From: Bog-793 sp963785415
GTDB lineage: Bacteria > Actinomycetota > Acidimicrobiia > Acidimicrobiales > Bog-793
Length of the DNA: 64,000 nt
NCBI GenBank assembly: GCA_963785415.1
Contig: CAWAVB010000001.1
Span: forward strand, 2,029,976 to 2,093,975
Direction of reading: 5' to 3'
Part shown: positions 8,638 through 17,633 of the stretch, piece after piece
How positions within the stretch are numbered: position 1 is the stretch's first letter
How the letters are laid out: the number at the start of each line of letters is the position of its first letter
Notes under the pieces: generated by a model
What the model saw: only the letters and a program-made list of their open reading frames with translations
What the model was told of the DNA's origin: nothing
The model's database searches: none
Position numbers and translations under genes: made by a program

Positions 8638-9229
8638 TCAGCTCCCACCGACGCCGGGCGGGCCGGCGGGCAGCACGTCCTTGCACGCACGCTCGGCGGC
8701 CTGGTAAGTGGAGCTGTTCTTATCGACCGAGTTCGGGATCGTGAACCCGCCCGTGGCGCTGGGGTCGGGGAAGCCGGGCTCTCCGTGGGCGCGCATGCAC
8801 CGGGCGTACATGAGCTGCTCGGCCTGGAACCTGGCCGCTACGGCAGGCGTCACCTTCCGGGCGACGGCGTATTTCCGGCAGACCGCGGGGCGGCTTGGTG
8901 GGTCGGCGAGTTGGGGTTGAAGCCGTTGCCGAGGTAGCGGTTGACGCCGCCCGGGGGGCGCTGCCGGGGACGATCGGATTGGGGTAGTCGCTGACCCCGT
9001 GGGCGCGCATGCACTGCGTGAGCTCCAGCATCTTCGAGGTGACGCCCTCAGAAGGCGAGGAACCCCCCGTCGACCCGGCTGACGCGGCGGTCGTCGTCGG
9101 GCTCGACCCGGAGCTCGCCGCACCGGGGGACGCCGGCCCGCCCCCGCACGCCGACAAGCCGAGCCCAACACCAACGAACGCGGTCAGCAGGGTGCTCCAC
9201 CGCCACCGTCTGGCCGAGTGCTCCGGCAT
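8638..9229 (-). CDS. Lipoprotein with duplicated CMRAHG motif; two apparent frameshifts
   Basis: The first part, from ATG 9229, carries a signal ending in the lipobox LSAC (GLGLSACGGG), a Ser/Thr/Gly-rich linker, and QCMRAHGVSDYPNPIVPGSA. The next segment, GGVNRYLGNGFNPNSPTHQA, is in a second frame. The last part (VCRKYAVARKVTPAVAARFQ, RCMRAHGEPGFPDP, then ACKDVLPAGPP) is in a third. Each switch falls at a G run on the plus strand (8953-8958 and 8887-8890), and adding one base to each restores a continuous protein. The paired CMRAHG-x-P motifs and conserved cysteines are typical of an actinobacterial family of secreted lipoproteins of unknown function. The tandem motif suggests internal duplication. 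An ATG at 9256 is an alternative start. Confidence 0.75.
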
Positions 9230-9410
9230 TCGCCCGCCGGTATGCCCAGCTCTCATATCGGTCACTTCGTTCTGTGCCGTAAGTCCGCGGGCAAACGCCC
9301 AAGGATAGAGGGGGCCGCTATCGTCGTGGGTGAAGCATTCGGTCGGGGCCAGTTTCGGATCGTGTGCCAGCTACGACCGGTTCACCCGATCGACTGGGTT
9401 GCGGTGTGTC

Positions 9411-9806
9411 TCATTGATTCGCTGGCGGAGAGCTTCCGGCGTCGCTCGCCGCCGCCGTGACGTGCTGGTGGATCTCGTGGATCCTGTCCGAATCCGCGCG
9501 ACGTTGAGCCTGATACTCCTCGTGTGCCTTCGCCATGATCTCCGCGGTGATGTGCGGCTGCGTCGCCAAGACGGGGTGGTGCTTGTGGCAGGCCTTGTAG
9601 GGAGTGCCTTCCACCTTGTGCAGGCCGATCCGCCAACAGCCCTTGTCGTGGCAGTTGACATGTTTCAGGGCGACGATGAACGCGCCAACGAGCGTGATTT
9701 CTCCGATGTCGGAGCCCGTGCCCGACCAGAAGCCGTAGTGGGGACCGCTGCCGCCGATGCCAAAGAACCAGTACAGCCAGTTGCCGATGGCGTGGAATAC
9801 CGACAT
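9411..9806 (-). CDS. Conserved hypothetical protein with Cys/His cluster, seen in actinobacteria and actinophages
   Basis: The 131-residue protein starts with a hydrophobic helix (FHAIGNWLYWFFGIGGSG), then a second hydrophobic segment (DIGEITLVGAFIVAL). A Cys/His-rich block follows (KHVNCHDKGCWRIG and ACHKHHP), which could bind zinc, and then a charged helical tail. A good ribosome-binding site (AAGGAAAGGGA) precedes the ATG at 9806. I recognise the pattern from small proteins found in actinophage and actinobacterial genomes, but no function is known. It lies alone between two secreted-protein genes. Confidence 0.7.
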   Translation of the reverse strand: MSVFHAIGNWLYWFFGIGGSGPHYGFWSGTGSDIGEITLVGAFIVALKHVNCHDKGCWRIGLHKVEGTPYKACHKHHPVLATQPHITAEIMAKAHEEYQAQRRADSDRIHEIHQHVTAAASDAGSSPPANQ

Positions 9807-9843
9807 GGTGGTCCCTTTCCTTCGGTTCTGGTCGGCGCCACAC

Positions 9844-10205
9844 GCCCGTTGACGGGGGTGGGCACCCAGTCGCCGCCAGTTTCCCGGGCCGCTCCCGTCA
9901 CCGGGATGCCCTTGTTGGGAAGATTCTGCTCCGCACGAGCCGACCAGAGGGGGATCCTCGCCGGGGCCGGCGCGTCCGGCACGTGGCGAGCACTGAGATC
10001 ATCGTCGCCCGCTCTTCGCCCACAGACGCGGTGCTGGCGGGAGATCGGAGATCTCGGTTCCCCGACGAGACCCTCTCGATCGACTGGGCCCCGGCGTTGG
10101 CGGAGACACCGTGTTCAGTCCCTTCACCAGCAGGCGAAGTCGCGGCCGAATAGCGTTCCGATTGGTACACGTTGCGCTGATGCCACTACAGGATCGGGGG
10201 ATCGG
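9844..10205. other. Intergenic region without a recognised gene
   Basis: These 360 bases separate the Cys/His protein from the exported protein at 10206. I see no convincing coding frame, RNA or repeat. TTGGTACACG near 10165 and ACTACAGGAT near 10195 are weak promoter-like strings only. Confidence 0.4.
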
Positions 10206-10877
10206 ATGGTTCGTCGATTGTCGGTTCTTCTGCTGGTCCTGGGAGCACTCTCGGCCTCGGCAACGAGTGCCGGTGCGGTGACATCTCGCGGTGAGTCGGC
10301 GAAACAGCTGGTGCAGGCCGCCGCCAAGGCGCTCGCTTCGGCGAGATCATTGCGGATGTCCGGGACGATCGCGAAGTCCGGCGGGTCCGCGGCCGTGGAT
10401 CTCGAGCTCTTCTCGAACGGCGATGTGGATGGCAGCCTCACGATCGGCGGTCTACTCATTCATGTCACGGTCGTTGACGGCACGGACTACTTCCAGGCAT
10501 CGGCGGCGTACTGGCAGAAAGATGGATCTCTGTCGGCCACCCTGGCCAAGAGCATCGCCCCGGACTGGATCAGTTTCCCGAATTCGGGTTCCAACGGTTT
10601 CGGCACCAGTTTTGAGATCCTGCCGCTCGCTTCCAGCCTGAAAGCGACCACCGGTTTGTCGATCGTCGGGCACAAGAAGGTCGACGGGCACGCCGCCGTG
10701 GGCGTCAAGTGCTCGGGCGGATCCGTGCTCTGGATCGCCGCCTCGGGCACGCCGTACCCGATCGTCGATTCCAAACAGGGCACTGGGGGAGGCACCCTGA
10801 CGTTCGGCGGCTGGAACAGCTTCAAGTTGCCGAAAGCACCGAGTAAGGCCATCGCGCTTTCGTCACTGAGTTCCTGA
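10206..10877 (+). CDS. Exported protein of LppX/LolA-like type
   Basis: The 223-residue product has an N-terminal signal peptide (RRLSVLLLVLGALSASATSA). The mature protein opens with ESAKQLVQAAAKALASARSL and continues with alternating short strands (VDLELFSNGDVDGSLTIGG, YFQASAAYW), the pattern of LppX/LprG/LolA-like lipid-carrier folds. There is no lipobox cysteine. The call rests on pattern and not on a catalytic motif, so the function is open. The ATG at 10206 is chosen because the signal peptide begins there; the open frame runs upstream without protein character. Confidence 0.7.
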   Translation: MVRRLSVLLLVLGALSASATSAGAVTSRGESAKQLVQAAAKALASARSLRMSGTIAKSGGSAAVDLELFSNGDVDGSLTIGGLLIHVTVVDGTDYFQASAAYWQKDGSLSATLAKSIAPDWISFPNSGSNGFGTSFEILPLASSLKATTGLSIVGHKKVDGHAAVGVKCSGGSVLWIAASGTPYPIVDSKQGTGGGTLTFGGWNSFKLPKAPSKAIALSSLSS

Positions 10878-10994
10878 CGGGCGGTTCGCCGCGCTCCTCG
10901 GCGTTTGCCGGGCCACGGTGCCCGGTGTGAATTCGCAGCGCTGAGGGGTTGGACGGCGCCGTTAGCCTCGGCTGCGGCGATAGGGGGAGGCTCG

Positions 10995-11462
10995 ATGGCG
11001 GTCAAGGAACTCGGGCATCTTGTTCTCTACGTGCACAACCTCGAGCGGTCTGCCGCGTTCTATCGCGACGTGCTCGGCTGGCACCAGGTCCTCGGCCCGG
11101 GTGGTGACGCCGACGCGCCGCCTTCGTTCCCGGTCGCCGTCTTCACCGGTGGCCACACCCATCACGAGCTTTTGCTCATCGAGGTCGGTCCGGACGCCCC
11201 CGGTCCCCTCACCGGTCGGCACGCGGGGCTCTACCACTTCGGGCTGAGGGTCGGGGACTCCGACGACGAGCTGCGGGCCGCGCTCGCCAGGGTCGAGGCG
11301 GCCGGGGCCGAGGTCACCGGGGCCTCCGACCACACGGTCACCCATAGCGTGTACATCCGCGATCCCGACGGGAACGAGATCGAGCTCTTCGTCGACGTTC
11401 CCGGGGTCGATTGGAGCGATCCCGCCAACCTCGTCGCGCCGATCCGGCCGCTCCGGCTCTAG
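10995..11462 (+). CDS. Glyoxalase/dioxygenase-superfamily (VOC) protein
   Basis: The 155-residue protein is a two-module vicinal-oxygen-chelate fold. The first module starts ELGHLVLYVHNLERSAAFYR with a metal-ligand histidine, and the second contains LYHFGLRV and VYIRDPDGNEIELFVD with His and Glu ligands. Such proteins are lyases, dioxygenases or resistance proteins, and the substrate is not readable here. The ATG at 10995 is preceded by GGGGGAGG. It stands between the exported protein and the convergent guaB gene. Confidence 0.88.
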   Translation: MAVKELGHLVLYVHNLERSAAFYRDVLGWHQVLGPGGDADAPPSFPVAVFTGGHTHHELLLIEVGPDAPGPLTGRHAGLYHFGLRVGDSDDELRAALARVEAAGAEVTGASDHTVTHSVYIRDPDGNEIELFVDVPGVDWSDPANLVAPIRPLRL

Positions 11463-11478
11463 CCGGTCTGATCCCCGG

Positions 11479-12969
11479 TTAGGCGTCGCTCGCGAGGTAG
11501 TTCGGAGCGTCGAGAACGCCGGACAGATCGTGGGGGTGGCTTTCGCGGTGGGCTTCGGGGCTGACGCGGATGAAGTGCGCCTTCGAACGCAGCTCGGTGA
11601 TCGTGCGCGTCCCGCAGTAACCCATCGCCTGGCGCAGACCCCCGACGAGCTGGTGGACGACCCCGGCGAGCGGGCCCCGGAACGGCACATAGCCCTCGAC
11701 GCCCTCGGGAACGACCTTGTCCGGGTCGACGACCGTCTCCTGGGAGTAGCGGTCCTTCGAGTACGAGCGCGTCGCCATCGCCGAGAGGCTCCCCATCCCC
11801 CGGTAGCGCTTCATCGGCCGGTTCCCGATCATCGTCGTCTCGCCGGGGCTCTCCTCGACGCCGGCGAACAGCCCGCCGATCATCACGGCGTGCGCCCCGG
11901 CTCCGATGGCCTTGGCGATGTCGCCCGAGAAGCGCACGCCCCCGTCGGCGAGGACCCCGACACCGTGCCGGTCCGCCTCGGTGGCGCACTCGTGGATCGC
12001 CGTCCATTGCGGGATGCCGACCCCGGTCACGACCCGCGTCGTGCAGATTGCCCCGGGTCCGAGTCCGACCTTCACGACGTCGGCGCCGGCTTCGGCGAGC
12101 GCCTTCGTTGCCGCGGCGGTTCCGACGTTGCCGGCGATGATCACGCCCCCGGGCCAGTTGCTCCGCAGCTCGGCGACCGTCTCGATCACCCGGCGGGCGT
12201 GGCCGTGGGCGGTGTCGACGCAGATGACGTCGACCTCGGCGTCGATCAGCATCTTGGCCCGGGCGAAGCCCTCGGCACCGACGCCGATCGCCGCGGCGAC
12301 CCGCAACCGCCCGTCGGTGTCCTTGCAGGCCTGGGGGAAGGCCGCCTGCTTCGTGATGTCTTTCACCGTGATGAGCCCGCGCAGCCGGTTCTCGGCGTCG
12401 ACGATCGGGAGCTTCTCGATCTTGGCCGCGCCGAGGATGCGGCGCGCCGCCGCGAGGTCGGTCCCGACCGGCGCCGTGACGAGACCCGCCGAGGTCATCA
12501 CAAGTGAGACGAGGACCGTCGGGTCCTCATGGAAACGCAGATCGCGGTTCGTCACGATCCCGAGCAGGTGGTCGTCGGGATCGACGACGGGGATCCCCGA
12601 GATGTGGAAGCGGCTCATCAGCTCGAGCGCCTCGGAGACCGGGCGGTCCGGGCCGATCTTGATCGGGTTGAGCACCATGCCCGCCTCGGAGCGCTTGACG
12701 CGGTCGACCTCCTCGGCCTGGCGCTCACCGGCCATGTTGCGGTGGATCACCCCCAGTCCGCCGAGGCGCGCCAGCGCGATCGCCAGCCGGGCCTCCGTGA
12801 CGGAGTCCATCGCCGCCGAGACGAGCGGAATGTTGAGCTCGAGCCCCGCGCACAGGCGCGCCGTCGTGTCGACCTCGTGGGGCAGGACGTCGGATTCCTG
12901 GGGGACGAGCAGGACGTCGTCGAAGGTCAGGGCGACGCCGTCGCTGGACTGCGGATCGACGAGCGCCAC
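11479..12969 (-). CDS. guaB: Inosine-5'-monophosphate dehydrogenase
   Basis: The 496-residue enzyme oxidises IMP to XMP with NAD+, the committed step of GMP synthesis. It begins with LTFDDVLLVPQES, contains two CBS modules (from about SEALELMSRFHISGIPVVDP to VDAENRLRGLITVKDI), and has the catalytic cysteine loop GPGAICTTRVVTG and the flap region RGMGSLSAM. The length is typical. A GTG at 12969 follows a GGAGGGGG-like ribosome-binding site. Its 3' end is convergent with the glyoxalase gene, 16 bases apart. Confidence 0.96.
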   Translation of the reverse strand: MALVDPQSSDGVALTFDDVLLVPQESDVLPHEVDTTARLCAGLELNIPLVSAAMDSVTEARLAIALARLGGLGVIHRNMAGERQAEEVDRVKRSEAGMVLNPIKIGPDRPVSEALELMSRFHISGIPVVDPDDHLLGIVTNRDLRFHEDPTVLVSLVMTSAGLVTAPVGTDLAAARRILGAAKIEKLPIVDAENRLRGLITVKDITKQAAFPQACKDTDGRLRVAAAIGVGAEGFARAKMLIDAEVDVICVDTAHGHARRVIETVAELRSNWPGGVIIAGNVGTAAATKALAEAGADVVKVGLGPGAICTTRVVTGVGIPQWTAIHECATEADRHGVGVLADGGVRFSGDIAKAIGAGAHAVMIGGLFAGVEESPGETTMIGNRPMKRYRGMGSLSAMATRSYSKDRYSQETVVDPDKVVPEGVEGYVPFRGPLAGVVHQLVGGLRQAMGYCGTRTITELRSKAHFIRVSPEAHRESHPHDLSGVLDAPNYLASDA

Positions 12970-13059
12970 GGCGCACCCCCTCCGGTTCGAGCCCGCGACG
13001 GCCAGGGCTGGTTCCCTGAACAGTACCGACTGCCCGCCCTTGAAGGGCCGTATTGGCTC

Positions 13060-13602
13060 CTACAGGCCGACCTCGGCCGAGCAGACCGGCCACGCCGACC
13101 ACCCGGAGACGTGCTGCAGGCGGATCGCGGCACGGTCCTGGACCGCGGCCGGGGCCTCGTTCGGGAGCCCGCTGTAGCCGAGCGACCACCATGTGCCGAG
13201 GGCGAACTGGTAGGCCCCGTAGTAGCCGTTGCCGGTGTCGTCGCCGTAGTCGTCGCCCGACTCGCAGTTGCGCAGCGCCAGCCACTGCGCCCGGGTCGCC
13301 ACGGCCCGGGCGCGCACGAAGTGCCGGCGCACCGCGTCCGTCCTGCCGAGCACGGCGGGATCCGCGACGAGCAGATCGGCGAACGGCCGGTCCCGGGCGA
13401 GATTGGGTCGCAGCAGGCCGGAGCGTCGGATTGCCGCCTTCCGAACCTTGGCCTTGCGGAGTGCATGTGGGGTGGAGCGGACCGATTGCGGATGGTTGGC
13501 GATCGCCGAGGCACGCAAACTGAGAGCGCCGTCGCCGAGCACGCCTGCGCCACCGATGAGGACGATGGCGGATGTGACCGCGAGCGAAGAGTGTCGTCGC
13601 AT
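13060..13602 (-). CDS. Resuscitation-promoting-factor-like (Rpf) secreted muralytic protein
   Basis: The 180-residue protein has an N-terminal hydrophobic signal (SLAVTSAIVLIGGAGVLG), a basic linker, and a C-terminal Rpf/transglycosylase-like domain from ALRNCESGDDYGDDTGNGYY. The catalytic glutamate is in NCESG, and YGAYQFALGTWWSLG, the QDRAAIRLQ helix and GWSAWPVC follow. Rpf proteins cleave peptidoglycan and promote growth from dormancy in actinobacteria. The ATG at 13602 is preceded by GGAGG. A long untranslated leader (next entry) precedes it. It lies 90 bases upstream of guaB, on the same strand. Confidence 0.88.
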   Translation of the reverse strand: MRRHSSLAVTSAIVLIGGAGVLGDGALSLRASAIANHPQSVRSTPHALRKAKVRKAAIRRSGLLRPNLARDRPFADLLVADPAVLGRTDAVRRHFVRARAVATRAQWLALRNCESGDDYGDDTGNGYYGAYQFALGTWWSLGYSGLPNEAPAAVQDRAAIRLQHVSGWSAWPVCSAEVGL

Positions 13603-14005
13603 CGAAGGCCTCCTTGGATTAGGGGATGTTCCACGTGGTCCAGGTGGGTCGAGATGCGGGCGAACCGTCTTTTTGCATCCGTCTCGCGGCCCGGTGCCGG
13701 CAGGGCAAACAGGTCAGGACGCGCAGGGCGCCCAGGCGAGGTGCAGACGGAATACGCCCTTGGCTGGTTGCTGTGGCTGCTCCTTACTGTCCGAACTGGA
13801 CGGTTCCTGGCCGGGCGGCACAACGGTCAACGGCTAGGCGGGGCTCTTCGGTGCCCTCACCGGCCGCCGGTCATCCGGGGACTCGCGTGCCATAAGACCG
13901 ACCGGAAAATTATTCAAATGTAGTTTACTCGCCTGTCACCCGTTTATCGGCGAATCGCAACCTCTTACCAGTTCACAAGGGGTGCGGCGGGTTCTGTGGC
14001 AGCGA
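13603..14005 (-). promoter_or_regulatory. Long leader and promoter region of the Rpf-like gene
   Basis: About 400 bases separate surE from the Rpf-like gene. On the minus strand, GTGACA (near 13940) and GAATAAT (near 13912) form the only AT-rich promoter-like pair, which would leave a leader of roughly 290 bases. The leader is GC-rich with several potential hairpins. In other actinobacteria rpf genes are often preceded by the ydaO c-di-AMP riboswitch, but I could not match its conserved blocks here. Confidence 0.4.
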
Positions 14006-14845
14006 TCAAGCGTTCCGGGGGGTGCCCGGCGCGGGGTCCGCCGGGAGCGAGCGCGGGTGGGCGAAGCGGGCGTCGAGCACCGCCGAGGCCCGCTCGACGG
14101 CGGACTGGACCGCCGGGTCGGGGTCCGCCACCGGGTAGGTGAGCGCCGTCACCGTCGCGAAGCCCTCGGCGCCGAGCGCCCAGTCGTCGTGGGGGTCCGT
14201 CGGACGTCCCGCGAACCCGAACGTGACACGGACCTGGTCGGAGCCGACGCTCACGACGTGGAGGACCTCGGCCCCGCTCAGCTCGGCGCGCCGGACACCG
14301 CGCAGCCGGTCGAGGGCGACGTCGGGGACGTTGCAGTTGAGCACCGTGCCGGCACGCATCGCGACGAGAGGATCGACGAGCGCCACCGTCAGCGCGGCCG
14401 CGGTCGCGTAGTGCACGGGGGCGGCGCCCTTCGCCTGTAACCCGACCGCGATGGCCGACCGCCCGAGTTGGGCCGCGGTGAGCGCAGCGCCGACCGTTCC
14501 GGAGTGCAGGACGAACCGGCCCGTGTTCCGGCCCCGGTTGATGCCCGATACGACGAGGTCTGCGGGGGCCCCGAACGTGCCCGTGAGGGCGAGCGAGACG
14601 CAGACCGACGGCAGCGCGGCGACGCCGATGGCGGGCACGCCGGGCGCGGCCGGAAGTTCCACGGCCTCGAATCGGAGCGTGCCGACGGAGCGTTGCAGCT
14701 GGAGCCCGGTCGCGGCGCTGGATCCGCTGTGGTCTTCTAGCGGCGCGACGACAATCACGTCGTGTCCCGCGTCGGCGAGCGCGGCCGTGAGCGCGCCGAT
14801 GCCGGGCGCGAAGACACCGTCGTCGTTTGTCACGAGAATGCGCAA
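14006..14845 (-). CDS. surE: 5'/3'-nucleotidase SurE
   Basis: The 279-residue protein begins with the SurE metal-binding motif MRILVTNDDGVFAPGI and contains the serine region EDHSGSSA, the block VVSGINRGRNTG and HSGTVGAAL. SurE enzymes remove phosphate from nucleoside 5'- and 3'-monophosphates, needing a divalent metal. The TTG at 14845 lies 7 bases after GAGGAG and is immediately followed by the conserved motif, so it is the likely start. It is divergent from the epimerase gene at 14913, and the two share a 67-base promoter region. Confidence 0.93.
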   Translation of the reverse strand: MRILVTNDDGVFAPGIGALTAALADAGHDVIVVAPLEDHSGSSAATGLQLQRSVGTLRFEAVELPAAPGVPAIGVAALPSVCVSLALTGTFGAPADLVVSGINRGRNTGRFVLHSGTVGAALTAAQLGRSAIAVGLQAKGAAPVHYATAAALTVALVDPLVAMRAGTVLNCNVPDVALDRLRGVRRAELSGAEVLHVVSVGSDQVRVTFGFAGRPTDPHDDWALGAEGFATVTALTYPVADPDPAVQSAVERASAVLDARFAHPRSLPADPAPGTPRNA

Positions 14846-14899
14846 GCGAACTCCTCGGAGCCGGAAGGGCTTTTCACTCCGGCCTTACGGGGCCACCGG

Positions 14900-14905
14900 T
14901 ACACT
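14900..14905 (+). promoter_or_regulatory. -10 element for leaderless transcription of the epimerase gene
   Basis: TACACT lies 7 bases before the ATG at 14913, which would place the transcription start at the codon. No ribosome-binding site is visible. The -35 region is not clear. Confidence 0.5.
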
Positions 14906-14912
14906 ACTTGCG

Positions 14913-15830
14913 ATGTCGCGTCCCTCTGGCGAACAGCACGTGATCTCCGCCGGGGCCACGCGCGCGACGGTGACCGAGGTCGGCGCGACCCTTCGGGAGT
15001 TCGTCGTCGACGACGTGCCCGTCGTCTGGGGTTTTGGCGAGGACGAGATGTGCACGGCGGGCCGCGGGCAGGTCCTCGCCCCCTGGCCGAACCGCCTCAG
15101 CGACGGGACCTACGAGTTCGCCGGACGCGTCGGCGTGGCGGCCCTCAACGAACCCGAGCGCCACAACGCCCTCCACGGGCTCGTTAGCTGGATGCCCTGG
15201 GTCGTCACCCACCCGGACGGCTCCGTGGCGCGCTGTACGTGCTGTCTCGTCCCGCAACCGGCCTATCCGTGGTGGCTCAAGCTCCGGGTCGACTACGCGG
15301 TGAGCCCAGGCGCGCTGAGGGTCACGACGACGGCGCACAACCCGGGGGAGGAGACGGTCCCGTTCGCACTCGGGTTCCACCCGTACTTCGCGCCCGGCCC
15401 GGCTGGGCTCGACCGCTCACGGTTGTCGCTGCCCTGCCGACGTCACGTGATTGTCGATGAGCGCCTGCTCCCGGTGGGCGTCGAGCCGGTCGAGGAGAGC
15501 GCGGTCCCATCGATCGCGACAGGGATCCCGCTTGCGGGCGTACGGCTCGACGACGACTTCACCGATCTCGTGGTCGACCCCGACGGGCGTTGGCGGGCGC
15601 ACTTCTCCCCGTCGGGCAACGGTGACGTCGTCGTGTGGGGTGACTCGGTCTTCGGTCACATTCAGTGCTACACGGCGGACACGCTCGACCCGGACGATCT
15701 CCGGGCCGCCGTCGCGATCGAGCCGATGACCTGTCCCCCGGACGCGCTGCGCTCCGGGGTCGACATCATCGCCCTCGCGCCCGGGGAGAGCTTCCAGGGC
15801 TCTTGGGGGATCGAGGCGACCGGGGCCTAG
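14913..15830 (+). CDS. Aldose 1-epimerase-like (galactose mutarotase family) protein
   Basis: The 305-residue protein shows mutarotase-family features: LAPWPNRLSDGTYEFAG, HNALHGLVSW with the catalytic-region histidine, ALGFHPYFAPG with the second histidine, LDDDFTDLV, and AIEPMTCPPDAL with the catalytic glutamate. Such enzymes interconvert alpha and beta anomers of hexoses, and some members act on hexose phosphates. The start at 14913 is preceded by a -10 element and no Shine-Dalgarno sequence. It is divergent from surE. Confidence 0.9.
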   Translation: MSRPSGEQHVISAGATRATVTEVGATLREFVVDDVPVVWGFGEDEMCTAGRGQVLAPWPNRLSDGTYEFAGRVGVAALNEPERHNALHGLVSWMPWVVTHPDGSVARCTCCLVPQPAYPWWLKLRVDYAVSPGALRVTTTAHNPGEETVPFALGFHPYFAPGPAGLDRSRLSLPCRRHVIVDERLLPVGVEPVEESAVPSIATGIPLAGVRLDDDFTDLVVDPDGRWRAHFSPSGNGDVVVWGDSVFGHIQCYTADTLDPDDLRAAVAIEPMTCPPDALRSGVDIIALAPGESFQGSWGIEATGA

Positions 15831-15892
15831 CGCGCCGGCGCGCGCCCAGGACCGGACGGCGCCCTCCGGGGACGCGAGGTCGTGGGATCGGC

Positions 15893-16384
15893 CTAAGAGC
15901 AGGCCTTTGGTGCCGCGCCCTCGAGGCTCACGAGCGCGCAGAAGCTCGTGTCGCTCACCTTCCAGACCTTGTCCTGCAGCACCGCCGTGCCCGAGGCGTT
16001 CGGTTCAGCCGCCGTCGTGCCGAGGTAGATCGTGTAGGTGACGCGCGCCGAGGTCTTCGACGTCAACTTGACCTTGGTCACCTTGACGGACGTCGAGAGC
16101 GCCGCTGCGCTCTTCGCCTGCTCTTTCAGGAAGGTCGCGAACTTCGAACCATTCTGGAGCAGTGTCTCCTTTTTCGCCGCTGGGGTCGTGCCCTTGAAGA
16201 ACGTCGTCCAGTTCGTCTTGATCGTCTTCATCGTGGTCGTCGTGCTCACCGAGCCGGTCGATGCGCCGACGGCGCCCGGCACCACTACGCCGATGGCGAT
16301 GGCTCCGACTGCCACGAGTGACCCGAGCGCGAGGAGCGAACGGGTGCGACCACCTCTCGAATTGGAACTGCTCATCAATCTCAC
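15893..16384 (-). CDS. Secreted MTB12-like low-molecular-weight antigen
   Basis: The 163-residue protein has a signal peptide (LLALGSLVAVGAIAIGVVVP) and a Thr-rich start to the mature part. The domain that follows has WTTFFKGTTPAAKKETLLQN, VTYTIYLG, and the ending VWKVSDTSFCALVSLEGAAP. This matches the C-terminal domain of the mycobacterial MTB12/CFP-2-like antigen family, whose fold resembles NTF2. Its role is unknown. An ATG at 16375 is an alternative start. Confidence 0.78.
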   Translation of the reverse strand: MRLMSSSNSRGGRTRSLLALGSLVAVGAIAIGVVVPGAVGASTGSVSTTTTMKTIKTNWTTFFKGTTPAAKKETLLQNGSKFATFLKEQAKSAAALSTSVKVTKVKLTSKTSARVTYTIYLGTTAAEPNASGTAVLQDKVWKVSDTSFCALVSLEGAAPKACS

Positions 16385-16656
16385 CCCCGGGGCGGCACCG
16401 AACGGGCGGGGTCGCCCGTCGCAAAGCCCACGAGACGATGCTAGTTCCGGTGTGCCGGCGGACTGCGGGGCCAGTGGGCGCTGCGTGGCGCGAAAACGCG
16501 ACGTCGCAGCGGTCAGGTACCTCTAGCGGCCCGGTTCTCGGGGAATGCCGGCCGGCGACCCCGATGAGGCGGCGCGAGACGGTCCCGCTAAACTCGGCTT
16601 TGAGCGGGTGTCGCGCGGCTCACGTGCCGGTGCCTGCCGACGAAAGGGAACGGCCG

Positions 16657-16860
16657 ATGATCCAGCCACAAAGCGGGTCGACGGGCATCCGCCCCGTCCA
16701 TGCCTTCGTCGTAGTGGGAACGCTGGTGGTGGCGGCCGTCGTCGCCTTCGCAGCGTTGCACTTCATCGTCGGGCTGCTGTGGTTCTTCGTGAAGCTCATC
16801 GTCGTCTTCGCGCTCGTGTTTTTCGTCGCGAGGATGGTGCTGCGTCACGCCCGCCGCTAG
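16657..16860 (+). CDS. Small membrane protein
   Basis: The 67-residue product is almost entirely two hydrophobic helices (FVVVGTLVVAAVVAFAAL and LLWFFVKLIVVFALVFFVA) with a basic end (RMVLRHARR). It is preceded by GAAAGGGA. Nothing in it indicates a function. Confidence 0.6.
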   Translation: MIQPQSGSTGIRPVHAFVVVGTLVVAAVVAFAALHFIVGLLWFFVKLIVVFALVFFVARMVLRHARR

Positions 16861-16889
16861 CGCGGCCCCACCGTCCGCTCCACGAATAA

Positions 16890-17600
16890 GTGTGCGGCCG
16901 TTACGTCCTCGCGACGCCGATCGACGAACTGGCGAGATTCTTCGAGGCACGGCGCGCCGCGGGGCTCGCCGGTGACTGGGCGGCCAGCTACAACATCGCG
17001 CCGACCAAGTCCGTCGTGTGCCTCGCGCCCGACGCCGACGGCGCCCGAGTCCTCGACGCCTATCGCTGGGGGTTGATCCCTTCCTGGGCGAAGGATCCGA
17101 CCATCGGCAACCGGCTTTTCAACGCGCGTTCCGAGACGGTCGCCGTGAAGCCGTCCTTCCGGGGAGCGTTCAGGAGCCGGCGGCTCGTCGTCGTCTCCGA
17201 CGGGTTCTACGAGTGGCGCCGCGGCCCCGACGCGCGCCGGCAGCCGTTCTTCCTCAGCCGGTCCGATCGCGCGCCATTGGCCTTCGCCGGATTGTGGGAG
17301 TCCTGGCGTGACCCGACATCGGCCGACGACGCGAACGCGGCCCTCCGCAGCTGCACGATCATCACCACGGCCGCGAACGCCGAGGTCTCGCCGATCCACG
17401 ACCGCATGCCGGTCGTTCTCGAGCGCGACGCGCTCGAGGTGTGGCTCGACCCATCCGTCGCGGCCCGCGACGAGCTCGAGGCGCTGCTGCGCCCGGCGCG
17501 CCCCGGGACGCTCGCCGTGCATGCCGTCGGCCCGCGGGTCGGCAACGTGCGCAACAACGGCCCGGACCTGATCGAGGAAGTGACGCCGGACGTGGGCTGA
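16890..17600 (+). CDS. SRAP-domain protein (YedK/HMCES family), abasic-site DNA-protein crosslinker
   Basis: The 236-residue protein starts MCGRYVLATP, placing the reactive Cys2 directly after the initiator as required for thiazolidine crosslinking to abasic sites. Other active-site blocks are SYNIAPTKSV (Asn), FNARSETV, SDGFYEWRR (Glu) and SPIHDRMPVVL (His). Members shield abasic sites in single-stranded DNA. The GTG at 16890 is fixed by the need for Cys at position 2. It lies 29 bases after the small membrane protein. Confidence 0.93.
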   Translation: MCGRYVLATPIDELARFFEARRAAGLAGDWAASYNIAPTKSVVCLAPDADGARVLDAYRWGLIPSWAKDPTIGNRLFNARSETVAVKPSFRGAFRSRRLVVVSDGFYEWRRGPDARRQPFFLSRSDRAPLAFAGLWESWRDPTSADDANAALRSCTIITTAANAEVSPIHDRMPVVLERDALEVWLDPSVAARDELEALLRPARPGTLAVHAVGPRVGNVRNNGPDLIEEVTPDVG

Positions 17601-17633
17601 CCGGGGGGCGTCACCCGGTGCGCCGGGGCTGGC

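Noticed and set aside
13603..14005. ydaO (c-di-AMP) riboswitch before the Rpf-like gene
   Set aside because: The conserved blocks of that class could not be matched in the leader, so I report only a long leader.
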